Assembly (NCBI GenBank): GCA_965198655.1
Contig: OZ240668.1
Span: forward strand, 2,232,001 to 2,296,000
Source of the DNA: Lichenicola sp965198655
GTDB lineage: Bacteria; Pseudomonadota; Alphaproteobacteria; Acetobacterales; Acetobacteraceae
Length of the DNA stretch: 64,000 bases
Direction of reading: 5' to 3'
Part shown: positions 1 through 9,499 of the stretch, in pieces
Position numbering within the stretch: position 1 is the first letter of the stretch
Layout: the number at the start of each line of letters is the position of its first letter
Made by a program: the position numbers and the translations under genes
The notes under the pieces: model-generated
Told to the model about the DNA's origin: nothing
Databases searched by the model: none
The model's input: the letters and a program-made list of their open reading frames with translations, nothing else

Positions 1-2613
1 CGTATCTGGCTCGATCCCGACCGGATCGCCGCCTACGGCATGACCGGCGACGACGTGGTGAACGCGCTGCGTGCGCAGAACGTGCAGGTCTCGGCCGGCA
101 TCCTCAACCAGCCGCCGCTGCCCTCGCACGAGGCGTTCCAGCTCAACGTGCAGACGCTGGGGCGGCTGCAGACGCCCGAACAGTTCGGCGACATCATCGT
201 CAAGTCCGACGCCAACGGCCACGTCACCCGCGTGCGCGACGTGGCGCGCACCGAGGTCGGCGGGCAGGACTACGGCTCGATGGGTTACCTGGACCGGCTC
301 AACGCGGTGCCGCTGCTGATCTTCGCCCAGCCCGGCTCCAACGCGCTCGCCACCGAGCAGAGCGTGCGGCGAACCATGGCGACGCTGTCGAAGGATTTCC
401 CGCCCGGCATCGGCTACGACATCGTCTACGACCCGACCGAGTTCATCTCCCAGTCGGTGCACGAGGTGGTCAAGACCATCCTGGTCGCGATCCTGCTGGT
501 GGTCGCGGTGGTGATCGTGTTCCTGCAAACCTGGCGCGCCTCGCTGATCCCGGTGATCGCGATCCCGGTCTCGTTGATCGGCGCGCTGACCATCCTGGCA
601 GCACTCGGCTTCTCGCTGAACAACCTGTCGCTGTTCGGCCTGGTGCTGGCGGTCGGCATCGTGGTCGACGACGCCATCGTGGTGGTGGAGAACGTGGAGC
701 GCAACATCGCCGCCGGCTTGAGCCCGAAGGCGGCCGCGCACCGCACCATGGACGAGGTCGGCGGCGCGCTGATCGCGATCGCGCTGACGCTGTGCGCGGT
801 GTTCGTGCCGACCGCCTTCATCTCCGGCATCTCCGGCCAGTTCTTCCGTCAGTTCGCGGTGACCATCGCCGCTTCCACGCTGATCTCCTGCCTGGTGTCG
901 CTGACGCTGAGCCCGGCGCTGTGCGCGCTTCTGTTCCGGCCGCATGACGACCACGCGTCGGCGGCGGCGCGCCGGCCAGGCCTGCCGCGCCGCGCGCTGG
1001 ACGGGTTCTTCCGGCTGTTCAACCGCGGCTTCGACGCCTTGTCCGGCGCCTATGGCCGCACCACCACCGTGCTGGTGCGCTCGCTCGGGGTGGTGCTGCT
1101 GGTCTATGCCGCTCTGATCGCGCTCACCGGCTACCAGTTCTCGCGCACCCCCACCGGCTTCATCCCGGAGCAGGACCAGGGCTACTCGATCGTGCTGCTG
1201 CAACTGCCGCCGGGCGCCTCGCTCGACCGCACCGACCAAGTGCTGAAGCAGGCGGTGGGGATCATCATGGACACGCCGGGGGTGGCCCACGCGGTGCCGT
1301 TCACCGGGCTGGACGCCACCACCTTCAGCGACGCCTCCAACTCGGCCACCATCTTCGCCGGCTACGACCCGTTCGAGGCCCGCGTGGCCAAGGGGCAAAG
1401 CGGCGACGAGATCCTGGGCGAGCTGCGGCGCCGGCTGTCGGTGATCCAGGGCGCGTTCGTGCTGGCGATCGCGCCGCCGCCAGTGCAGGGCATCGGCAGC
1501 GCCGGCGGGTTCAAGATGATGGTGCAGGACCGCTCCGGCCACGGCTCCGACGCGCTCGCCGCCGCCGCCAACGCCCTGACCGCGGCCGCCAACCAGCAGC
1601 CGGAGTTCGCCGGCGTGTTCACCCTGTTCAACACGCGCACGCCGTCGGTGTTCACCGACATCGACCGCGAGAAGGCGGAAAAGGTCGGCCTCACGCCGTC
1701 GGACGTGTTCGACACCCTGCAGGTCTACCTCGGCTCGGCCTACATCAACGACTTCAACTATCTTGGCCGCACCTACGAGGTGGTGGCGCAGGCGGACGGC
1801 CAGTTCCGGCGCAACACCGACGACATCGCCCAGCTCAAGACCCGGAACAACAGCGGCCAGATGGTGCCGATCGGCACCGTCGCCTCCTTCCGCGACATCA
1901 CCGTGCCGTACCGGGTGCCGCGCTACGACCTGTTCCCCGCCGCCGAGGTGATGGGTGCTGCCGCCCCCGGCGTCGCCACCGGCACCGCGCTCGCCACCAT
2001 GGAGCGGCTGGCGCGGCAGGTCCTGCCCAAGGGCTTCGGGTTCGAATGGACCGAGCTCGCCTTCCAGCAGCAGCAGGCGGGCGTGCCCACCCTGCTGGTG
2101 TTCGGCGCCGCCGCGCTGTTCGTGTTCCTGGTGCTGGCGGCGCAGTACGAGAGCTGGCGCCTGCCGCTGGCGGTGGTGCTGATCGTGCCGATGTGCCTGC
2201 TGGCCGCGGTCACCGGCCTGCTCGCACGCGGCATGTCGATCGACATCCTGGCGCAGATCGGCTTCGTGGTGCTGGTCGGGCTGGCGGCCAAGAACGCGAT
2301 CCTGATCGTGGAGTTCGCGCAGCAGGCGGAGGCGCAGACCGGGGTGAGCCCGGCGCGCGCCGCGATCCACGCCGCGCGCACCCGGCTGCGCCCGATCCTG
2401 ATGACCTCGTTCGCCTTCATCCTGGGCGTGGCGCCGCTCGCGGTCGCCACTGGCGCCGGCGCGGAGATGCGTCAGTCGCTCGGCACCGCGGTGTTCTGCG
2501 GCATGTTGGGCGTGACCGGGTTCGGGCTGCTGTTCACGCCGGCGTTCTACACCGTGGTGCGCACCCTCGGACGTAGGCGGGTGGCGGGGCGCGTGCCGCA
2601 TCCGGCGGAGTAA
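1..2613 (+). CDS. RND-family multidrug efflux pump inner-membrane permease (5' truncated by window edge)
   Basis: Inner-membrane subunit of a tripartite RND drug exporter of the HAE1 (AcrB/MexF-like) class, driven by proton antiport and working with a periplasmic adaptor and outer-membrane channel. The frame is open from base 1, so the first ATG (40) is internal and the N-terminal TM helix and first porter subdomain are missing. Visible features are a TM4 segment with the paired acidic residues (GIVVDDAIVVVENVE; Asp223 and Asp224 of the visible fragment), the matching TM10 lysine (GLAAKNAILIVEF, Lys764), two large periplasmic loops and two six-helix bundles. The 870 visible codons of about 1050 put the true start roughly 0.5 kb upstream. 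The adaptor gene is probably upstream, outside the window. Substrate cannot be told. Confidence 0.95.
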   Translation, partial: RIWLDPDRIAAYGMTGDDVVNALRAQNVQVSAGILNQPPLPSHEAFQLNVQTLGRLQTPEQFGDIIVKSDANGHVTRVRDVARTEVGGQDYGSMGYLDRLNAVPLLIFAQPGSNALATEQSVRRTMATLSKDFPPGIGYDIVYDPTEFISQSVHEVVKTILVAILLVVAVVIVFLQTWRASLIPVIAIPVSLIGALTILAALGFSLNNLSLFGLVLAVGIVVDDAIVVVENVERNIAAGLSPKAAAHRTMDEVGGALIAIALTLCAVFVPTAFISGISGQFFRQFAVTIAASTLISCLVSLTLSPALCALLFRPHDDHASAAARRPGLPRRALDGFFRLFNRGFDALSGAYGRTTTVLVRSLGVVLLVYAALIALTGYQFSRTPTGFIPEQDQGYSIVLLQLPPGASLDRTDQVLKQAVGIIMDTPGVAHAVPFTGLDATTFSDASNSATIFAGYDPFEARVAKGQSGDEILGELRRRLSVIQGAFVLAIAPPPVQGIGSAGGFKMMVQDRSGHGSDALAAAANALTAAANQQPEFAGVFTLFNTRTPSVFTDIDREKAEKVGLTPSDVFDTLQVYLGSAYINDFNYLGRTYEVVAQADGQFRRNTDDIAQLKTRNNSGQMVPIGTVASFRDITVPYRVPRYDLFPAAEVMGAAAPGVATGTALATMERLARQVLPKGFGFEWTELAFQQQQAGVPTLLVFGAAALFVFLVLAAQYESWRLPLAVVLIVPMCLLAAVTGLLARGMSIDILAQIGFVVLVGLAAKNAILIVEFAQQAEAQTGVSPARAAIHAARTRLRPILMTSFAFILGVAPLAVATGAGAEMRQSLGTAVFCGMLGVTGFGLLFTPAFYTVVRTLGRRRVAGRVPHPAE

Positions 2614-2651
2614 TATTACAGGATGCGGGAGGGCCGGAACGTGGGGACGCC

Positions 2652-3461
2652 GTGACCGCACGCGTGGCAGCGCTGCACCTCTACCCGGTCAAGGGGATGC
2701 GCGGCCTGGCGCTCGCGGAGTCGGAGGTGGCCCTGCACGGGCTGGCGCGCGACCGGCGCTGGATGGTGGTCGATGCCGAAGGCGGGTTCCTGACCCAGCG
2801 TCAGGTGCCGGCGATGGCGCAGCTCGACGCCGAGCCGGTCGCGGGCGGCCTGGTGCTGCGCCATGGCGACGACGCCTGTCCGGTCGGCGAGCCGGCGGCC
2901 GGGGCAACCCGGCTCGCCGTCACCATCTGGGGCGACACGGTGTCCGCCGTCGCGGCGGACGACGCCGCGGCGTCGTGGCTGTCGGCCCGGCTCGGACGGG
3001 CGTGCCGCCTGGCCTACATGGACGACGAGCGCGTCCGGGCAGTCGATCCGGCGTTCGGCGAGCCGGGCGACCATGTCGGCTTCGCCGACGCCTATCCGCT
3101 GCTGGCGACGAACGCGTCCTCCCTGGCAGCACTCAACGCGGCACTCGGCACGCCGGTGCCGATGGACCGGTTCCGGCCCAGCGTCACGGTGTCCGGCCTG
3201 CCGCCCTGGTCGGAGGATCGCTGGCGGCGGGTGAAGATCGGCGCGGTGACGTTCCGCGCCCCCGCCCCCTGCACCCGCTGCGTGGTGGTCACGCGGGACC
3301 AGCGCAGCGGCGCGTCGCCGGAGCCGGGCGAGCCGCTCAGGACGCTCGGGCGGCTCAACCGTCACGCCGACGGGATCGTGTTCGGCGCCAACCTGATCCC
3401 CGAGGCGCCGGGACGGCTCGCGGTCGGCGATTTGGTCGAGGTGCTGGAAACCCTCACATGA
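2652..3461 (+). CDS. MOSC domain-containing protein
   Basis: A 269-residue protein with an N-terminal MOSC beta-barrel domain (opening VAALHLYPVKGMRGLAL) and a C-terminal MOSC domain. The conserved cysteine region APAPCTRCVVVTRDQ lies near residue 200-215. In characterised relatives (mARC, YcbX, the molybdenum-cofactor sulfurase C-terminus) this fold binds a molybdenum cofactor and acts in N-hydroxylated-substrate reduction or sulfur transfer. The exact substrate is not predictable here. It has a GTG start. Its 3' end overlaps the convergent phospholipase-D-like gene by 8 nt. Confidence 0.9.
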   Translation: MTARVAALHLYPVKGMRGLALAESEVALHGLARDRRWMVVDAEGGFLTQRQVPAMAQLDAEPVAGGLVLRHGDDACPVGEPAAGATRLAVTIWGDTVSAVAADDAAASWLSARLGRACRLAYMDDERVRAVDPAFGEPGDHVGFADAYPLLATNASSLAALNAALGTPVPMDRFRPSVTVSGLPPWSEDRWRRVKIGAVTFRAPAPCTRCVVVTRDQRSGASPEPGEPLRTLGRLNRHADGIVFGANLIPEAPGRLAVGDLVEVLETLT

Positions 3462-4755
3462 GCCGCTTCCACAGCCGCGCCGCCAGCTCGCGTGCGTGTT
3501 CGCGGCGCGATCGGGCACGCCAGCCGGCATAGGAAATCGGCGTCGCGGCCGCGATCTGCTCGCGCAGCATGGCCTCGACCGATCCGGCCGTGTCCGCGCC
3601 CAGCACCACCGCGTCGATCTCGTTGTTGTAGCGCAGGCTGCGCCAGTCGAAGTTGGACGAGCCGATCACCGTCATCACCCCGTCGATGGTGGCGACCTTG
3701 GCATGCAGCATGGCGTCCCGTACCTCGTGGATGCGCACGCCCTCCCTGAGCAGCGGGCCATACAGGGCGCGCGCGGCGTGCACCGCCGCCTGCACGTCGC
3801 TGTAGCCCGGCAGCAGCAGCGCCACCTCCACCCCGCGCGCGGCGGCGGCGGCGAGCAGCCGCCATTCGTCCGGAGCCGGGACGAAGTAGCCGGTGGCGAG
3901 CAGGATCCGCGAGCGGGCGCCGCCGATCGCCGCCCGCATCGACAGGTTGTACAGCGGCCGCCGCTCCGCCGGCGCGCTGCCGGCGACGCGAATGCGCTCG
4001 TTACCCGGAGCCGGCGGCGGCGGGTCGTCACGTTGCCGCAACGGCGGGCCGTCCTCGTTGCCGCCGGCGCGGTCCCAGCTGTGGAGGAACAGCCCGTGGA
4101 CCTCGCCCGCCGCCGCGCCCTCGACCTGGATGCCGTTGTCGATCCAGTAGCCGCGATCCGGATCCGGGCCGCGGCCCACACGGCGCGGCGTTTCGTACAC
4201 CTTCGACATGTTGGCGCCGCCCAGCACCGCGACCATCCCGTCCACCACCGTCAGCTTGCGGTGGTCGCGGTCGTTCATGCGCGGGTCGAAGCGGGCCCGG
4301 AACGGGTTGACCGAGTGATATTCCAGCAGCCGCACGCCTCGCGCGCGCAGCCGGTCCAACGCCTGGTCCGACGTGCCGCCGGAGCCGACCGCATCCCAGA
4401 TCACCGCCACCTCGACGCCGCGGGCGACGGCGCGCCCCAGCAGGTCGAACAGCGACCGCCCGTCCAGCGTCACGTCGTCGAAGGTGTAGTACTCCATGTG
4501 CACGAAGCGGCGTGCCGAGGCGATCGCCCGCATCACCGCCCCCACCACCGCCCGTCCGTCGGCGAGCAGCGCTACCCGGCCGTCCAAGATCGGGCAGTCC
4601 GACACCGGATCGTGCAGCCCGGCGTGATGGGCCAGCAGCGCGTCCGCGCCGGAAGCACCATCCGGGGCGCCGTCCAGGGTGCCGCTCGGGCCGCTGCCTA
4701 AGGCACCGCCTGGGGCGGTGCCCGGCCCGCTGCCGGGCGACTCAGCGTCGAACAT
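3454..4755 (-). CDS. Phospholipase D-like / cardiolipin synthase family protein
   Basis: A 433-residue enzyme with two PLD-type phosphodiesterase domains. Both HKD motifs are intact: HRKLTVVDG in the N-terminal half and HAKVATIDG in the C-terminal half, each followed by the usual GG/GSSN-type loop (GGANMSKVY; GSSNFDWRS). Family members condense phosphatidylglycerols to cardiolipin or hydrolyse or transfer phosphatidyl groups. No N-terminal membrane helices are seen, so it resembles the ClsB/YbhO class more than ClsA. The frame extends upstream to 4851, but the ATG at 4755 has a GGAAGGG ribosome site about 8 nt before it, and the upstream stretch is Arg/Gly-rich and overlaps the lptF leader. 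The first 40 residues are a low-complexity Gly/Ser/Pro linker. Confidence 0.88.
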   Translation of the reverse strand: MFDAESPGSGPGTAPGGALGSGPSGTLDGAPDGASGADALLAHHAGLHDPVSDCPILDGRVALLADGRAVVGAVMRAIASARRFVHMEYYTFDDVTLDGRSLFDLLGRAVARGVEVAVIWDAVGSGGTSDQALDRLRARGVRLLEYHSVNPFRARFDPRMNDRDHRKLTVVDGMVAVLGGANMSKVYETPRRVGRGPDPDRGYWIDNGIQVEGAAAGEVHGLFLHSWDRAGGNEDGPPLRQRDDPPPPAPGNERIRVAGSAPAERRPLYNLSMRAAIGGARSRILLATGYFVPAPDEWRLLAAAAARGVEVALLLPGYSDVQAAVHAARALYGPLLREGVRIHEVRDAMLHAKVATIDGVMTVIGSSNFDWRSLRYNNEIDAVVLGADTAGSVEAMLREQIAAATPISYAGWRARSRREHARELAARLWKRLM

Positions 4756-4868
4756 CGCGCCCGCCCTTCCGACGCGGCCGCCGTGCCGCCCGCGACACGT
4801 CCGGGGACAAGTTGTTGTTCCCCGCCGGACCGTCTTTTGCCGGGGCGCCATGGAGGCTAGGAAGGGGC

Positions 4869-6014
4869 ATGAGCGCGCCTTCCGTCAGCCGGCTGGACCG
4901 GTACGTCCTGCACCAGCTCCTGGTGGCGCTGCTCGCGACCACGGGCAGCCTGGCGGCGCTGATCTGGCTCACCCAGTCGTTGCGCTTCGTCAGCCTGGTG
5001 GTGGACCGGGGCTTGAGCCTGCGCGTGTTTTTGCAGCTCACCGGGCTGCTGATCCCGGGCTTCGTCGCCGTCATCCTACCCATCACCACCTTTGTCGTGA
5101 CCCAGTTCGTCTACCAGCGCCTGTCCGGCGACCGCGAGCTGACGGTCATGCGCGCCGCCGGGCTGTCGCCGTCGCGCATCGCCCGTCCGGCGCTGTACTG
5201 CGTCGCCATCGCGGTCGCCGCGTCCACCGTGCTGAACGTGTGGATCGTTCCGGCTTCCTATCACAGCTTCCGCGAGTACGAGTTCGAGATACGCAACAAG
5301 ATGGCCGCCTTCCTGTTGCAGGAAGGCGTGTTCACCCCGGTCTCGCCGACCATGACGGTGTATATACGCACCCGCGAGCCGGACGGCACGCTGCGCGGCA
5401 TCCTGGTCGAGGACGACCGGCAGAAGGCGGTGCGCGCCACCATCCTGGCCGAGCACGGCCGCATGGAGCCGAACGGCGACGTGCCGAAGGTGGTGCTGTT
5501 CGACGGCTCGCGCGAGGAGATCGACCGCAAGACCGGCCGGCTCGACGTGCTCACCTTCCGGCGCAACACCATCGACCTGTCCGATGGCAACAAGGACGGC
5601 GACATCCGCTATCGCGACTCCAACGAGATGTCGCTGGCCGAGCTGTTCCATCCCGATCCCCGCGAGGTGCAGCCGCGCGACCGCGGCAAGTTCGCGGTCG
5701 AGGCGCACCGGCGGCTGAGCGCGCCGCTCACCGCCTTCTCGTTCGCCATGGTGGCGCTGCTGGCGGTGCTGTCCGGCGGCTTCTCCCGGCACGGCAGCGC
5801 GCTGCGGCCGCTGGTGGCGATCCTGTCGGTGGTCGGGCTGCTGGCGCTCGGGCTGGTGGTGCAGAGCATCGCCGCGCGCAGCCCGGCGCTGATCCCGCTG
5901 ATCTGGCTCGCGGCCGGCCTGCCCGGGCTGGTCTGCGCGGCACTGCTGTTCGGCCCGGAGCTGCGCCGGCCCGCCGCCGCCGGCCTGCCGCCGGCGCGCA
6001 CTGCTGCGGCCTGA
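4869..6014 (+). CDS. lptF: LPS export ABC transporter permease LptF
   Basis: A 381-residue permease of the LptB2FG transporter, which extracts lipopolysaccharide from the inner membrane and pushes it into the LptC-A-D bridge. The topology is that of YjgP/YjgQ proteins: three N-terminal TM helices (about residues 12-115), a periplasmic beta-jellyroll domain (about 125-275) and three C-terminal helices. The coupling-helix region GDRELTVMRAAGLSPSRIA is recognisable. Start chosen at the ATG with GGAAGGGG directly upstream; the frame is open further 5' but that sequence is antisense to the PLD-like gene. lptG follows after 12 nt and lptD after that, so the three are probably co-transcribed. lptB is not in the window. 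Confidence 0.95.
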   Translation: MSAPSVSRLDRYVLHQLLVALLATTGSLAALIWLTQSLRFVSLVVDRGLSLRVFLQLTGLLIPGFVAVILPITTFVVTQFVYQRLSGDRELTVMRAAGLSPSRIARPALYCVAIAVAASTVLNVWIVPASYHSFREYEFEIRNKMAAFLLQEGVFTPVSPTMTVYIRTREPDGTLRGILVEDDRQKAVRATILAEHGRMEPNGDVPKVVLFDGSREEIDRKTGRLDVLTFRRNTIDLSDGNKDGDIRYRDSNEMSLAELFHPDPREVQPRDRGKFAVEAHRRLSAPLTAFSFAMVALLAVLSGGFSRHGSALRPLVAILSVVGLLALGLVVQSIAARSPALIPLIWLAAGLPGLVCAALLFGPELRRPAAAGLPPARTAAA

Positions 6015-6026
6015 GGACGAGCCCCC

Positions 6027-7139
6027 GTGCCGGTCGCCATCACCTTGTCGTTCTACATCGCGCGCCAGTTCACCGGCAGCGTGCTGGCGCTGATCGCGGC
6101 GCTGACCGGGCTGGTGTCGCTGTTCGACTTCATCGACCTGCTCCGTCGCGCCGCCACCCGTCCCGACGTGCCGGCGAGCCTGGCGCTGGAGATCGCGGCC
6201 CTGCACCTGCCGTATTTCTGCATCGAGATCCTGCCGTTCGGGGTGCTGCTGGGCGGCATCATCTGCTTCTGGCGCCTGACCCGCTCCTCGGAGCTGATCG
6301 TGGCGCGCGCCGCCGGCATCTCGGTGTGGCAGTTCCTGGCGGCCCCCCTGGCGTGCGCGATCGGCATCGGCGCGCTCGCAACCGGGCTACTGAGCCCGCT
6401 CTCGTCCGCCACCTACGCGCGCGCCGAGGCGCTCGACAACGCGTATCTCCGCTCCGGCGGCGGGTCGCTGAACATCGCCGGCGGCCAGCTCTGGCTGCGC
6501 CAGTCCGACGCAGGCCTGGTTGCGGGCGGCGTCGCGATCCTGCACGCCCGCACCGTGCGGATGCAGGGCGGCGCGTTGTCGGTGGAGGGCGTGAGCGTGT
6601 TCCGCCTCGACGGGCAGGACCGGCTGCTGGTGCGGATCGAGGCCGCCGCCGGCGCGCTCGGCGATCATCGCTGGATCCTGCACGGCGCCGACAGCGTGCT
6701 GCCCGACCATCTGCCGCAGCCGGTCGGCGAGATGGCGCTGCCGACCGACCTCACGGTGGCGCGTGTGCAGGAAAGCTTCGCCGCCCCCGACACCCTGTCG
6801 GTCTGGACCCTGCCCGGCTTCATCGCCCTGCTCGACCGCTCCGGCTTCTCCTCCATCCGGCATCGGCTCAGGTTCCAGGCGCTGCTGGCGCTGCCGCTGC
6901 TGGCCGGCACCATGGCGCTGGTGTCGGCCGGGTTCTCGATGCGCCCGGTGCGTCGCGGCGGCGTCGCCCGCATGATCGGCGGCGGCGTCGCGTCGGGCTT
7001 CGCCTTGTTCACCGTGTCCAAGATCGCCGAGCAGTTCGGCCAGTCCGGCGCGCTGCCGCCGATCATGGCGGCCTGGGCCCCGGCCGGCGCCGGGCTGATG
7101 CTGGCGATCGCCCTGCTGCTGCACCTGGAGGACGGCTGA
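6027..7139 (+). CDS. lptG: LPS export ABC transporter permease LptG
   Basis: A 370-residue partner of LptF with the same architecture: N-terminal helices (SFYIARQFTGSVLALIAALT onward), a coupling segment RSSELIVARAAGISVWQF, a periplasmic jellyroll domain and three C-terminal helices. The C-terminal helix pair contains the typical TMALVSAGFSMRP segment. It has a GTG start with a GAGGACGAG ribosome site. Its stop codon TGA overlaps the lptD start (TGATG), so lptG and lptD are translationally coupled. Together with LptF it forms the membrane part of the LPS exporter. Confidence 0.95.
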   Translation: MPVAITLSFYIARQFTGSVLALIAALTGLVSLFDFIDLLRRAATRPDVPASLALEIAALHLPYFCIEILPFGVLLGGIICFWRLTRSSELIVARAAGISVWQFLAAPLACAIGIGALATGLLSPLSSATYARAEALDNAYLRSGGGSLNIAGGQLWLRQSDAGLVAGGVAILHARTVRMQGGALSVEGVSVFRLDGQDRLLVRIEAAAGALGDHRWILHGADSVLPDHLPQPVGEMALPTDLTVARVQESFAAPDTLSVWTLPGFIALLDRSGFSSIRHRLRFQALLALPLLAGTMALVSAGFSMRPVRRGGVARMIGGGVASGFALFTVSKIAEQFGQSGALPPIMAAWAPAGAGLMLAIALLLHLEDG

Positions 7140-9472
7140 TGCGCCGCTTCGTCGCGTCCCTCGCCAGCCCGGTGCCGCGGCCGGACGCCTGGCCCCGCCT
7201 GCTGCTCCTGGCCGGGATCTGCGGCGGCGTCCTCGCCGGCTCGGCGGGCCGCACGCACGCGGCACCCGGTGCCGGACCGCTGCCCGGTGCCAACCTGGCC
7301 AAGGGCACGCCGATCTCGCGCAACGAGCCGGTCACCTTCCGCGCCGACAGCGTCAGCTACGACAGCAAGAGCGGGCTGGTCACCTGGACCGGCCACGTCG
7401 AGATCTGGCAGAACGACCACGTGCTGCGCGCCGACAAGGTGACGTTCGACCGCAACACCAACGTTGCCGCCGCGTCCGGCCACGTCGCCATCGTCGAGCC
7501 GGACGGCGAGGTGCTGTTCGCCGACTACGCCGAGCTGACGCAGGGCATGCGGGAAGGCGTCATGTCGAACATGCGCTCGCTGTTGTCGGCCAACGGCAAG
7601 CTCGCCGCCAACGGCGCCCGGCGCACCGACGGCAAGGTCAACGACCTGTCGCGCGCGGTCTACACCGCCTGCAAGGTGTGCGCCCAGCATCCCGAGCAGC
7701 CGCCGTTCTGGCAGTTGCGCGCGTACGACGCCACCGACGACCTGGAGCACAAGCGGATCGAGTATCGCGACGTGTATCTCGACATGTTCGGGCTCCCCGT
7801 GGGCTACCTGCCGTTCTTCTCCACCCCCGACCCGTCGGTGAGGCGGCAGAGCGGGTTCCTGATCGGCGACATCTCGCCGCACGACTCCCGTCTCGGCACC
7901 TACATCACCCTGCCCTATTTCTGGGTGCTGAGCCGCTCCGCCGACGTCACCCTGGTGCCTCTGCTCTCCACCAACACCGGGCCGCAGTTGACCGCGCAGT
8001 ACAGGCAGCAGTTCAACTCCGGCATCGTGCGCATCACCGGCGCGATCGCCTACGACACCATCAATACCGGCGGCTACGTCGACGACGGCAACTTCATCGC
8101 TCCGGTCAGCGACAAGGGCCTGCAGGGCTACGTCTACGCCCACAGCCTGTTCGACTACGACCAGCATTGGCGCTACGGCGCCGACGTCAACCTTGCCAGC
8201 TCCGCCAACTACCTGCGCGACTACCGCATCACCGGCTACGGCGCCGACGTGCTGGGCAGCAACGTCTACCTGGAAGGCTTCGGCGTCGGCGCTTATTCGC
8301 GGCTCGACGGGAGCTTCTTCCAGGGGCTGAACGCCGGGGTGATCAACTCCAGCGAGCTGCCGTTCGTGCTGCCGCGCTACGAGTACAGCTTCACCGGCCA
8401 GCCGGACGCGCTCGGCGGTAGAACCTCGCTGTCCACCAACGACTTCAACATCTACCGCGCCAACGGCACCTCCGACCAGCGCCTGCAGCTCAGCCTGAAC
8501 TACGACCGGCCGTTCCGCGACACGCTGGGCCAGGTGTTCACCGTCACCGCCCACCTCGACGGCGAGCTGTACAAGGCGACCAAGCTCGACCTGGTGCCGA
8601 ACTACAACAACGTGAACGCCACCAGCAGCGGCCAGGCGCTGCCGACGGTGGCGGTGAAGATGAACTGGCCGTTCCTCAAGACCCTGCCCAACGGCTCGGC
8701 GATCGTGGAGCCGATCGTGCAGCTCATCGCCGCCCCCAACTCCGGCAACAGCATCAACCGGCATCTGCCCAACGAGGACAGCCTCGACTACGAGTTCACC
8801 GACACCACGCTGTTCTCGCTCAACCGGCACGAGGGCGTCGACCGGCTCGATGGCGGCTTGCGCGCCAACTACGCGCTGCACGCCAACTGGTCGTTCGGTG
8901 GCCACCAGATCGACGCCCTGGTGGGCGAAAGCTACCAGGAGCACATCGACCAGAACCAGTTGCCCAACAGCGGGCTTGCCACCCACGCTTCCGACATCGT
9001 CAGCCGGCTGAGCTTCACGCCGGCCCGGTGGATCGACCTGACGCTGCGCGATCGGATGGACCACGACAGCGGCCAGACCCGCTTCGCCGACGGGCTGGTC
9101 ACCGCCGGCGTGCCGCTGCTGACGGTGACCGGCGGCTACATCTACAACCAGCGCAGCTACTACTACTACTACAACACCAACCCGTTCACCCTAGCTGGGC
9201 CCACCAGCGCGTTCCTGTTGCCGACCAACGAGGGCACGCTCGGCGTGTCGAGCACCTGGAAGCACTTCCGCATCTCGGCCTACGGGCGGCGCAACCTGGC
9301 CACCAACCAGTTCGTGGCGGTCGGCGGCGACGTCGCCTACACCAACGACTGCTTCATCTTCGACGTCTCGCTCAATCGGCGCTACACCATCATCAACGGC
9401 GACAGCGGCGACACCTCCATCCTGTTCACCCTCACCTTCAAGACGCTCGGCGCCTTTCCGGTGAAGGGCTGA
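7139..9472 (+). CDS. lptD: LPS assembly outer-membrane protein LptD
   Basis: A 777-residue outer-membrane LPS translocon. It has an N-terminal signal peptide (hydrophobic core LLLLAGICGGVLAGSA, cleavage near THA-AP) and an OstA/LptA-like beta-jellyroll domain (about residues 65-180, with FRADSVSYDSKSGLVTWTG). The rest is a large C-terminal beta-barrel rich in alternating aromatic residues, as is usual for the family. A cysteine pair is visible around residues 179-182 (CKVCAQ). LptE is not obvious nearby. The ATG overlaps the lptG stop. surA, encoding the chaperone LptD needs for folding, lies 27 nt downstream, the classic arrangement. Confidence 0.95.
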   Translation: MRRFVASLASPVPRPDAWPRLLLLAGICGGVLAGSAGRTHAAPGAGPLPGANLAKGTPISRNEPVTFRADSVSYDSKSGLVTWTGHVEIWQNDHVLRADKVTFDRNTNVAAASGHVAIVEPDGEVLFADYAELTQGMREGVMSNMRSLLSANGKLAANGARRTDGKVNDLSRAVYTACKVCAQHPEQPPFWQLRAYDATDDLEHKRIEYRDVYLDMFGLPVGYLPFFSTPDPSVRRQSGFLIGDISPHDSRLGTYITLPYFWVLSRSADVTLVPLLSTNTGPQLTAQYRQQFNSGIVRITGAIAYDTINTGGYVDDGNFIAPVSDKGLQGYVYAHSLFDYDQHWRYGADVNLASSANYLRDYRITGYGADVLGSNVYLEGFGVGAYSRLDGSFFQGLNAGVINSSELPFVLPRYEYSFTGQPDALGGRTSLSTNDFNIYRANGTSDQRLQLSLNYDRPFRDTLGQVFTVTAHLDGELYKATKLDLVPNYNNVNATSSGQALPTVAVKMNWPFLKTLPNGSAIVEPIVQLIAAPNSGNSINRHLPNEDSLDYEFTDTTLFSLNRHEGVDRLDGGLRANYALHANWSFGGHQIDALVGESYQEHIDQNQLPNSGLATHASDIVSRLSFTPARWIDLTLRDRMDHDSGQTRFADGLVTAGVPLLTVTGGYIYNQRSYYYYYNTNPFTLAGPTSAFLLPTNEGTLGVSSTWKHFRISAYGRRNLATNQFVAVGGDVAYTNDCFIFDVSLNRRYTIINGDSGDTSILFTLTFKTLGAFPVKG

Positions 9473-9499
9473 GCGGTCCGGACCACCCAGGAACCATCC

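Noticed and set aside
40..2613. ATG at 40 as start of the RND permease
   Set aside because: The frame is open to base 1 and the residues before the ATG (IWLDPDRIAAYG) are conserved in the family, so the gene continues upstream of the window.
4679..7138. Long + frame upstream of lptD giving an apparent 1597-residue protein
   Set aside because: Arg/Pro/Ala-rich shadow of lptF and lptG in another frame; the real protein begins at the lptD ATG at 7139.
6665..9064. 799-residue - frame
   Set aside because: Antisense of lptG/lptD with Val/Asp/His-rich shadow composition.
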